Source of the DNA: Nematostella vectensis
Lineage: Eukaryota > Cnidaria > Anthozoa > Actiniaria > Edwardsiidae
NCBI RefSeq assembly: GCF_932526225.1
Contig: NC_064041.1
Location: 1,438,699-1,502,698, forward strand
Reading direction: 5' to 3'
Length of the DNA: 64,000 bases
Of the stretch, positions 57,730 to 64,000 are shown in pieces. The notes beneath the pieces were generated by a model, which was not told the origin of the DNA, searched no databases, and saw nothing but the letters and a program-made list of their open reading frames with translations. Both the position numbers and the translations under genes were made by a program. The stretch's first letter is position 1; every line of letters begins with the position of its first letter.

Positions 57730-59378
57730 GTTATGCTGCCGACTTCTTGAGGAATCGCGGCACCTCGCGCTCCCTCGGTCTAACCAAGACACGAGGCAAG
57801 ATCCTCGAGCGATTTGACAAGAAGCTGGCCACTACGGGATGCACCAAAGAAGACCTCTTTGAGATGGAAAAGAAGCTCGAGGTAAAGCTAGTAGCCGTGG
57901 ACGCCCTGGGTAACATTCTGTGGGACTCGGGGAAGTACAAGACTAAGGCGAGGGTCACTATCCCTTGCCACAATAACCACGCCTGGGCGGAGCTTCCGAC
58001 CGAAACACCTGCGATCACGAGCGTCCACGGCCTAGACTTCGAGGATGAGGGGGAGCTTCGTTCCTTATGTCAGGAGAAGGCTCTAACCAGTGCCGCCACA
58101 AAAACGCGGGGGGCAAAAGTGCGAGAGGTGCTCATTCGCTTTATAAACAGGGCGATCCCCAGAAGCACGAGGATCTGGCTGTGCGGGCGCGTTATAGTCA
58201 AGCACGAAGGCAAACTGTACCGATCGGGACAGAACAGAGCGGCTATCGACAGGGCGTTTACAGACGAGACAGGACATGATCCTCAATGGCTCCCTGATGA
58301 TCACCCAGCCTACCAAGAGTACACCGAAGCTACGCACTCGATGGGCTGCGCAATAGGGTATCGTTTTAAGAAATGGACCCAAAGAGAGAACATCAGGCCA
58401 ACGCCTCTTAAAACAGGGACGTCTGGCGGGCGGCGCAGGTTGAGCAAGGAAAACTTAGGGGCGCAGCCTCATGCGCACATCGACATGCGTGTGGCGTACC
58501 TAGGATGCGAGGACAGTGTCTTCTGTGGCGCCTCGGACGCCATTGATATGGTACGGAAATACGGCTTCCCTACGAACGTGTATAGTATCGCGGATGTTGT
58601 GGGACGGCCATTGAGCGAGGTTCTTCAACTAACCGGGGTCATTCAGCTGACCGAGTGGGAGTTCTCTGAGGCCTGCCACCCCTACACTTCCGGGAGGGTA
58701 GGGAAGCACTTGGAACAAAACGAGGGCTGGATCACCACGCCAGAGCTCAAGGACCTGTTAGACTCGGGTGACCTCGCCATGGCCACGGCGAGGGAGGTGT
58801 TGTACAGCGTCGAAAAAAAGGACTCCATCAGATTCCCCCACTCCAGCGCTTGCCGTTCCGGCGGCGAAGACTTGCAGTATCCTAAGGGTCGAGATCTCGC
58901 TGTCCGTTTCGTAGGCAAGTGCGCTCGCCATGGCGACGAGTCCTCGATCGTAGTTCGCGACCGTGAAGAAGCCGCGTATCTGACAAACCTCCTTGCGGGC
59001 ACCGACCACTTACTTAACTTCGAGCATGCCGACGGGGCTCATCTGATCCAATACAAAGACGGTGTCCGACGCTCACAATGGTACCATATCAGGGCCTTCG
59101 TCTTGGCGTACACAAACATAGCGTTGCGACGCATGTTGAGGCGGATTCCTCGCGAAGACGTCCTCCGGGTGTGCACAGATGCCATATACGCAAAGGCTGT
59201 GCCCAGTGGTGTAAAGCTCGTGGAGCGAAATCCGAGGTATGGAGAGTGGCGCCACAAAAAGCCTGGGTACGAGTGGCGACCCGAAGCGGCTTGGGATCCG
59301 AAGAAGTCGGGGAGCTTGGCCAAAGAGGCAAGTAGAGTATCTAGCCATGCGGCCGTGTCAGGTAGCGTGTTGTGGTGA
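57726..59378 (+). CDS. family-B DNA polymerase-like protein, probably inactive
   Basis: A 550-codon open frame. A motif-A-like HIDMRVAYL lies near residue 252-260 (the family has DxxSLYP). A helix WYHIRAFVLAYTNIALRRML precedes the motif-C-like LRVCTDAIYAKA near residue 480-488. Motif C of PolB is YxDTDS, so the first Asp is Cys here and catalysis is doubtful. There is no ATG at the start: the frame opens with GTG 57726, overlapping the previous stop, and the first internal Met is near residue 47. No 3'-5' exonuclease motifs were recognised. It ends where a frame change leads into helicase sequence, so an ancestral polymerase-helicase fusion is likely. Replication of the element is the inferred role. 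Confidence 0.6.
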   Translation: MSYAADFLRNRGTSRSLGLTKTRGKILERFDKKLATTGCTKEDLFEMEKKLEVKLVAVDALGNILWDSGKYKTKARVTIPCHNNHAWAELPTETPAITSVHGLDFEDEGELRSLCQEKALTSAATKTRGAKVREVLIRFINRAIPRSTRIWLCGRVIVKHEGKLYRSGQNRAAIDRAFTDETGHDPQWLPDDHPAYQEYTEATHSMGCAIGYRFKKWTQRENIRPTPLKTGTSGGRRRLSKENLGAQPHAHIDMRVAYLGCEDSVFCGASDAIDMVRKYGFPTNVYSIADVVGRPLSEVLQLTGVIQLTEWEFSEACHPYTSGRVGKHLEQNEGWITTPELKDLLDSGDLAMATAREVLYSVEKKDSIRFPHSSACRSGGEDLQYPKGRDLAVRFVGKCARHGDESSIVVRDREEAAYLTNLLAGTDHLLNFEHADGAHLIQYKDGVRRSQWYHIRAFVLAYTNIALRRMLRRIPREDVLRVCTDAIYAKAVPSGVKLVERNPRYGEWRHKKPGYEWRPEAAWDPKKSGSLAKEASRVSSHAAVSGSVLW

Positions 59379-60426
59379 CTATGGGCAGGTCCCACCCTGG
59401 GGAGATAAAAAGGGGCCTCATGATATGCTCGAGGAGTGGGCACAAGGGAACATCCGCTGATTCGAGTCCGACTACCGCTGCCTGTGTGAAGACTGCGGAA
59501 AGCCGTACAGTACATGCAACTGCGGCTCTGCCGCGCCCTCCTCCAGGCTCCACGACATAAAGGACCGGATTTGGTGTCGGTCAGATTCCCAACAGCTTGA
59601 GGTGTTTCGAGAGGAGTGGGATGGGGTAGCGTTCGACGCGGCGATCGAGCAGGCCCACCCAAGCGATATGTGGGTGTGCTCGACCAACAATATGGGGGCT
59701 CTTGTTCAGCAGCGATTGATAGAGCACCACAGCAAAAACTACCCCCGATTGCCAGCAACCATCCGATTTGACCCCGATCCTAGCGTCGCGCATCGTTATC
59801 GCAAGCAAGGGCGGCCAGTGCCCGTGCAAGGCAAAGGGGGTGAGAAGGTCGACGCGTACAAAGGCACGGTAGTCGAGGTTCTTCTCGACGCGGTCCTTAA
59901 CGGGCTTCCCCTCGAGTGGAAATACGCGGGCTGGGGAACCGTCCACCGGGTGCAGGGCAAGACCATCCAGACTCCAAGACGACTGTTTATCATAGACCAC
60001 AGCTTAGATTGCTGGATCACGATTGCTGTATACACCGGGATCTCCCGCGTGCTGCACGCCGACCAGATAGTCCGCGTAATTCCCCCCGATAACGCCCCCG
60101 GTGCCTTGGCTCCCACAGAACTGCAGGCTACGCCCAGTGAAGAGCTCATTACAGAGCGAATCAAGCGATACGCTGTAGACAACAGGCAAAAGGGTCGCAC
60201 AAAGTACACGGGATCGCCCCACGTTCTAACGGTAGACCACGTACTCGGCATGATTGCTGACGCGGAAAAGAAGTGCACGGTCTGTGGCACTCAGCTTCTG
60301 TTTCAGGGATACACCAAGAGCCATCCCCAATGCTTCAGTATCGACCGGCTGGACGACAGTCAGGGTCACTACAAGTGGAATGCCAGACTCACGTTCCTTA
60401 GCTGCAATAGAAGGCACAAGCGCTGA
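59330..60426 (+). pseudogene. SF1 helicase C-terminal half with HNH-like tail, broken
   Basis: A frame overlapping the end of the polymerase gene carries a motif-III-like CCGDYGQVPPWGD (59350-59400) and runs to a TGA at 59458-59460. In the same frame after that stop come a Cys-rich loop (CLCEDCGKPYSTCNC), then AGWGTVHRVQGKTI and ITIAVYTGISRVLHADQIVRV, which match the last motifs of SF1 (UvrD/Pif1-like) helicases. The tail has CTVCGTQ...FSIDRLDDSQGHYKWN...CNRRH, an HNH-nuclease-like zinc pattern. The Walker A and B region is absent, so the N-terminal helicase half was deleted. The open part (59602-60426, GTG start) is intact. Inactive as a helicase; an HNH role is inference. Confidence 0.65.
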
Positions 60427-61394
60427 TCAGCGATGCCGTGCTTAGAGTACGCCGTGTAATACAACACTGGCTGTCCGGGCTCCATAACCCACTTTAGTAT
60501 TGGGTATGCCTTGCTTGTCCACCACGGGTCCGTCGCTCGCCGTCGGCCCTTGTCCTGGAGGTCTTTCTCATTTACGGCGATGTACACCTCCGTTCCGACC
60601 TCTAAGGAGACCTCTAGGGGGGGGGGCTTTTCGGCTTTGAGAGGCACGCGACTCATCTTTATGGCGTCTTTAGGCGCAAAGCCAGTCATGCGAGTCTTCG
60701 TTGCGTTTATGTCCGAGATGACGATTGGCAAAGCAGTAACCCACTTGCGGTTTGTTTCGCCGGATGCAAGCTCCTTCGAGTACTGCGCACGAAACAGGCG
60801 TTGTGCCAGCCAGCGATGGAAAGACTCGGCGAAAGCTTGGCTCCTGTGGTGCCCTGGCTCAGCCCGTCGGACCTCCACCCCGTGGTCTGTTAGGAGCTTT
60901 GTGGTAGCACCCTTGAACTCCGTGCCGTCATCAACCATGAGGACTTTAGGGCATGTGAGAGGTCCCTCTGCATAGATGTCAACGAGTTCGCGGGAGACGA
61001 CGGCCGCGCTCTTAGTCCTCAGTGGGCGGGCGGCTTTATATCGTGAAGCAACGTCAAGGACAGTCAGGGCATACTTGTACCCGCGGTCGGTTGGCAAGAA
61101 TAGTAGGTCCGACTGGTGGATACGGTTCGGTGTCTGCTCCGAGAAATGGGCGTATGTAGTCGGAGGAGGGGGTGTCTGTGTGTAGCCCCCGACGGGCTGC
61201 GAGCTTACCCACTTGCGCACTCGGTCTATGGAGGCTGAGCCCTTGGGAAGTTTGGCATGCAGAGCGGTCACTCCCTGGAAGCCACCTCTGGCGTAGTATG
61301 TGGGACGAAGGAACGCATCAAGTTCTTCGTCGGACATGCGCTTCGCCGCCATTACGTGTCGGCAATGTACTGCGACAGGTGTATCAGTCTCCAA
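60369..61394 (-). CDS. retroviral-type DDE integrase of the virus-like element
   Basis: A 341-residue intact frame. The rve core shows D in HQSDLLFLPTD, D in LMVDDGTEFKG and E in HHRSQAFAESFHRWL, the D,D-35-E arrangement of retroviral and Polinton/Ginger integrases. The N-terminal ~90 residues are helical without a clear HHCC zinc finger. The C-terminal part has an SH3/chromo-like beta stretch (LEVGTEVYIAVNEKD, KAYPILKWVMEPGQPVLYY). Its 3' end overlaps the helicase gene by 58 nt in a convergent arrangement. Inserting the element into host DNA is the expected role. First Met at 61394; the real start may be METDTP or the later Met 14. Confidence 0.8.
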   Translation of the reverse strand: METDTPVAVHCRHVMAAKRMSDEELDAFLRPTYYARGGFQGVTALHAKLPKGSASIDRVRKWVSSQPVGGYTQTPPPPTTYAHFSEQTPNRIHQSDLLFLPTDRGYKYALTVLDVASRYKAARPLRTKSAAVVSRELVDIYAEGPLTCPKVLMVDDGTEFKGATTKLLTDHGVEVRRAEPGHHRSQAFAESFHRWLAQRLFRAQYSKELASGETNRKWVTALPIVISDINATKTRMTGFAPKDAIKMSRVPLKAEKPPPLEVSLEVGTEVYIAVNEKDLQDKGRRRATDPWWTSKAYPILKWVMEPGQPVLYYTAYSKHGIADQRLCLLLQLRNVSLAFHL

Positions 61395-61529
61395 CAGGCG
61401 GTTGCTGTCTGCTTGGGTAGTGCCAAGGCGGTCTTTCTGAGGTCGGTAGGCCCTCGGAGAACGACATTTGCGAATCTCTTAACGCACTCCCTGTCGCGCG
61501 CCACAACTCGAGGCTTTGGTTACCAGTGT

Positions 61530-61592
61530 CACCTTCGGTGTCATCCACCCATCGACGACACCGAAGGTGTCATCGGCGGCACCTTCGGTGTC
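61530..61592. repeat. three alternating copies of a 13-bp motif
   Basis: caccttcggtgtc at 61530-61542, its reverse complement gacaccgaaggtg at 61557-61569, and caccttcggtgtc again at 61580-61592. This gives two mutually exclusive hairpins in the gap upstream of the integrase gene. Confidence 0.9.
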
Positions 61593-61716
61593 TCTCGCTT
61601 ACCTCCGATAGGCGGCTGCTACACCTTTGGCGTTCGTGCATAGCACTCCAGCGCGAAGCTCTCGGTCTGTATAAGCGCAGTATGGAAAAGGGCCGCCTAG
61701 ATGCAGCAAAGCTGCA

Positions 61717-62161
61717 TCACAGCAAGCGCCTGGCTGTGTAGCCGATGGCGAGAGCGCCGGCGCCAATGTGCGCCAACTCGGCGTTTTTTCTGCGTTTTGC
61801 TGGGGATGTAGTAGTCGGACAGCTCAGGAGCCCGCATCGACTCCAGGGATTGTTTTGGTCGGGTCTGGTTGTAGAGTTTGAACGCGTAGTCAGTGTCGAT
61901 GAAGTTTTGCTTTGTGAGGGCCCCTCTCTCGCGACTTTGCGCTTGCTAATCGAGGATTTTTTGTCGCCGCTGTTGGTAGCGTCCATAGTCTCGTTTGTAT
62001 TTCTCGAGGGCCTTGTCGTGCCTCTCCTTCTCAGCTAAGGCAGGGCTCTTATCGTTCGACATGAACTTTGCGAGGTAGTTGCCACCAACGAATGCAGTCG
62101 CGTTTAGGACGGCGCCACCAACCAACTCGAGGCCATCGAGTAGTGTGTGTGTGTTTCGCAC
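61717..62161 (-). pseudogene. small membrane protein of the virus-like element, stop and frameshift
   Basis: The frame from 62161 encodes a hydrophobic helix (LELVGGAVLNATAFVGG) and a charged helix (RHDKALEKYKRDYGRYQQRR). It meets a TAG at 61946-61948, stays open in the same frame beyond it, and then changes frame at a T6 run (61784-61789, A6 on minus) into a short hydrophobic C-terminus (HIGAGALAIGYTARRLL). So there is one nonsense and one homopolymer frameshift. Small virion or membrane protein is a guess. Confidence 0.55.
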
Positions 62162-62200
62162 ACTGTGTACGTGAACACGAGTCTAATACATGGCCTACAC

Positions 62201-62224
62201 ATGTAGTGTAGTACACTACTACAT
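62201..62224. repeat. short palindrome between small genes
   Basis: atgtagtgtagtacactact followed by acat: arms TAGTGTA/TACACTA around G, in the gap between two minus-strand genes. Confidence 0.75.
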
Positions 62225-62418
62225 GGGCAGGATCTTCTGGTCCTCAAGGTAACCCTTCAAAGCGACAGCACCTGCAACGGCATTTTTGCGTAGTTCATGG
62301 CGTTCGCGGAGGGGTCTTTTGTGAAGTCTTTGCGCAAGACCTTGCGCCCAACCCAGCCGGTTTTGACTGCGGCGTCGGTGATGGTCTTTGTAATCTTGCT
62401 TTGCTGCGTCGTCGACAT
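62219..62418 (-). pseudogene. small protein of the virus-like element, homopolymer frameshift
   Basis: Starting at 62418 the frame reads MSTTQQSKITKTITDAAV and GWVGRKVLRKDFTKDPS. At a T5 run (62283-62287, A5 on minus) the plausible continuation moves to another frame with a hydrophobic segment (NAVAGAVALKGYLEDQKILP) and stops at 62219. Short basic N-terminus plus membrane-like C-terminus. The single shift could be decay or a sequencing error. Confidence 0.5.
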
Positions 62419-62471
62419 TGCGATGCACGGACGTGCGGATATGGGTGGGGCTCTCGTGTTTAAATGTCTGC

Positions 62472-63092
62472 TTACTCCACGGCTAACAGTCTGGGTCGGC
62501 TCGCCGGAACGGCAAGCGGTCGATCCTTGTTCTGCTGTGCGGCCGCCAGCGGCGGCCTTGCGGGCGGAGTCACGTCGTCGGCCAAAACAAGTGGATCGGT
62601 AGCTCGCTGTTTAACAGCTGGTGTACGAGTGAACGCGGCAGCTAGCTCCCGCCTACGTGTGTAGAGGCCGATCAATGACACTAGAAGACCAGCGACCCCG
62701 ATAACCGAGCTAGCTGACCAAGCGGAGTTGCTTTCCGGGACTGGTGTGTGTGCCGAAGGCGTGCCAGAGCTTCGCGCGGCATCTTCGGCATGATAGCCCT
62801 CGCGTCCCTGCGAATCGCTAGCGACCGGCGACTCAACGTGTGGCACAACACGAAGTGTCTCTTTCTTCGTCGCTCTGTTAAGTTGGTTCCACTTTGCCAA
62901 GCACCTTCCAGCTTCGACTCGTCCAGGGTGTTTAGGTCGGGTCGCGGGTGGTTCGGGGCTCATGATTCTCTCCACTAACGCCGAAGGCGTACGTGCAGGT
63001 TCATGAGCAGTTTGTTGATGATGCTCATCATCAGCAGCTTCCGCTGACCCGTAGGGTCGCTGGGCACTAGTATTTCCTGGAGGTTCCTCCAT
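62472..63092 (-). CDS. Pro-rich protein with one membrane segment, virus-like element
   Basis: A 206-residue intact frame. The N-terminal ~125 residues are low-complexity and rich in Pro, Ala, Ser, Glu. A single transmembrane helix follows (VIGVAGLLVSLIGLY, ~130-145), then a basic/Pro-rich tail (RRRELAAAF, PPARPPLAAAQQ). It sits in the leftward gene cassette with other small membrane proteins, as minor virion or membrane proteins often do. No family recognised. Confidence 0.55.
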   Translation of the reverse strand: MEEPPGNTSAQRPYGSAEAADDEHHQQTAHEPARTPSALVERIMSPEPPATRPKHPGRVEAGRCLAKWNQLNRATKKETLRVVPHVESPVASDSQGREGYHAEDAARSSGTPSAHTPVPESNSAWSASSVIGVAGLLVSLIGLYTRRRELAAAFTRTPAVKQRATDPLVLADDVTPPARPPLAAAQQNKDRPLAVPASRPRLLAVE

Positions 63093-63251
63093 TTGTGATG
63101 CAATATTTGGTTAAGAAGTGGCAAGCTTTCAAATGAACGTCTACTCTGGGATGGCAGACTTGCCAGTGTGCGTTTGCGGGCGAACCACTGGTGAGTCCGC
63201 GACTGCTAACTCGTGTTGACACCGCGTGTAACGCCCCGACGGCTAAAGCTA

Positions 63252-63594
63252 TCAAACGACCGCAGCAAAGAGACAGGCTTCCGCACAATGTGCGGAGCTC
63301 GTTATGATGATGTAGTCGGACACTAGGTCATTGTGAAGATCGCCCACACTGTCTATCGGCAGCGTCATGCCTACTAGCTTGGTCGTAATCTTCAGGAAGC
63401 TGTCTGCCAGGGCGTCTGTAGTCCGGCTGGCTAGAGCGGTCTCGTATCGCTTCTCGTACTTCCTCACCTCCTCGGCGCTCATGCGTTTGACGTCGTCGTG
63501 AGTCAGGGCCTTGCCTACCATTTCTCTCGACTTCCCCGAGGCTACGAGAATCGCGAGTTTCTCCCACGCGTCTGAGGGCGTCTGAAATTGAATA
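63252..63594 (-). CDS. helical protein, 5' truncated, virus-like element
   Basis: The frame is open from a TGA near 63592 down to the stop at 63252. It reads SDAWEKLAILVASGKSREMV and then MVGKALTHDDVKRMSAEEVR, KYEKRYETALASRTTDAL. Met occurs only at 63521, while the coding-like sequence extends ~22 codons upstream, so the true start is missing. The 5' end is lost at the junction with the GIY-YIG fragment. Function unknown. Confidence 0.5.
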
Positions 63595-63627
63595 GTTCAG
63601 CTGTTGCATAACAAGGCTAACAAGTTA

Positions 63628-63646
63628 CTTTCTTGTAACAAGAAAG
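63628..63646. repeat. 19-bp palindrome at the element junction
   Basis: ctttcttgt and acaagaaag are exact inverted arms around a single A, at the point where virus-like sequence gives way to GIY-YIG coding sequence. Confidence 0.85.
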
Positions 63647-64000
63647 GACAACAACACCTCCGAAACCTACGTAGGACTAACCGAGAACGAATTCAAGACA
63701 AGATATAGAAACCACACCGCCTCATTCCGACACGCTAAACACAGAAACTCGTCCGAACTAAGCAAGTACATATGGAGCCGACAATATGGACATATTATAC
63801 ATATGGACAACGACATAGAACACTTTGTTTCATGGAAAATCCTGTCATCTCACTCCGCCTACAACAGCTCTAGCAAAAGATGTAATCTCTGCCTCAAAGA
63901 AAAACTTATCATTATCCGCCAACCCAAGCTATCAACTTTAAACAAGCGTAACGAGCTAGTGTCTTCGTGCCGCCACAGGAACAAAGCCTTGTTATGCAAC
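63640..64000 (+). mobile_element. GIY-YIG-type coding fragment, runs off the window
   Basis: Open on + to the window end without an upstream Met. It reads SETYVGLTENEFKTRYRNHT, ELSKYIWSRQ, VSWKILSS, KRCNLCLKEKL, STLNKRNELVSSCRHRNK. YVGLTE..FK.R...H is the core of GIY-YIG nucleases, and the Cys-rich tail matches abundant repetitive proteins in cnidarian genomes, possibly Penelope-like element endonucleases. The 5' part of the domain is missing at the junction. Confidence 0.65.

Larger units (their letters stand above)
56300..63640. mobile_element. virus-like integrated element (PolB, SF1 helicase, DDE integrase), decayed
   Basis: A compact, intronless and visibly GC-richer block. Rightward genes: zinc-finger protein, 255-aa unknown, PolB-like, SF1 helicase with HNH-like tail. 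Leftward genes: truncated helical protein (63.5-63.25 kb), Pro-rich membrane protein, two broken small membrane proteins, DDE integrase. The two gene sets converge at 60.4 kb. This gene mix resembles integrating dsDNA viruses of the Polinton/adintovirus world, but I cannot name a described family with the PolB plus SF1-HNH plus integrase set. Left boundary is taken at the 56300 palindrome, right at the GIY-YIG junction. Matching terminal inverted repeats were not found, so the copy is probably truncated. Confidence 0.7.

Noticed and set aside
59039-59758. 239-aa minus-strand protein
   Set aside because: Antisense to the polymerase/helicase region; no motif, shadow frame.
56300-63640. Bacterial contamination
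   Set aside because: Gene overlap and GC content look prokaryotic, but the retroviral-type integrase, the continuous junction with eukaryotic host DNA on the left and a cnidarian-type GIY-YIG repeat on the right argue for an integrated eukaryotic element.

Overview
This is an animal genomic window with GT-AG introns, minisatellites, nested retroelements and a metazoan gene set. The gene content and repeat types fit a cnidarian, most likely an anthozoan such as a sea anemone. That placement is inference; no marker in the window fixes the species.

Layout. (1) From 1 to 16.1 kb (+ strand) lies the 3' two thirds of an ODF2/cenexin-like coiled-coil gene. It has 19 exons in the window, many of exactly 84 nt (28 residues), and its introns are swollen by minisatellites. 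(2) From 16.1 to 19.5 kb there are MITE-like and minisatellite sequences and no gene. (3) From 19.5 to 25.2 kb (- strand) lie parts of a secretin/adhesion-type 7TM receptor with an apparent frameshift. Its upstream intron holds about 70 tandem copies of a unit carrying a consensus splice donor, split by a LINE 3' end with a (CTGT)n tail. (4) From 25 to 39.5 kb is a transposon nest: a decayed L1/Tx1-type LINE broken by an insertion block that includes a second LINE fragment and a one-LTR BEL/Pao element. (5) At 39.9-40.6 kb is a single-exon BOK-like BCL-2 family gene. (6) From 40.7 to 43.5 kb are a foldback element, a hairpin and a possible three-exon gene for a small membrane or secreted protein. 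(7) From 55.1 down to about 43.5 kb (- strand) is a complete 20-coding-exon FUBP/KSRP-family gene (637 codons, four KH domains, two Tyr/Trp-rich C-terminal motifs), probably with a spliced 3' UTR. (8) From 56.3 to 63.6 kb is a GC-rich, intronless, virus-like integrated element. It encodes a zinc-finger protein, a 255-aa unknown protein, a family-B DNA polymerase-like protein, an SF1 helicase with an HNH-like tail, a retroviral-type DDE integrase and several small proteins on the other strand. (9) At the right edge a GIY-YIG-type fragment abuts or truncates that element.

Two things stand out. First, minisatellites in the ODF2 and receptor genes repeatedly abut exons, and several of their units look like copied splice boundaries: acceptors in ODF2, donors in the receptor. 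Second, the virus-like element combines PolB, an SF1-HNH helicase and a DDE integrase with a perfect 75-bp hairpin and a 62-bp tandem leader. It is decayed (frameshifts in A-runs, a nonsense codon, a lost catalytic Asp, loss of the helicase N-terminal half), so it is probably a fossil of an integrating dsDNA virus or Polinton-like element. Exon structures were read by eye from splice consensus and frame continuity; no search was run.
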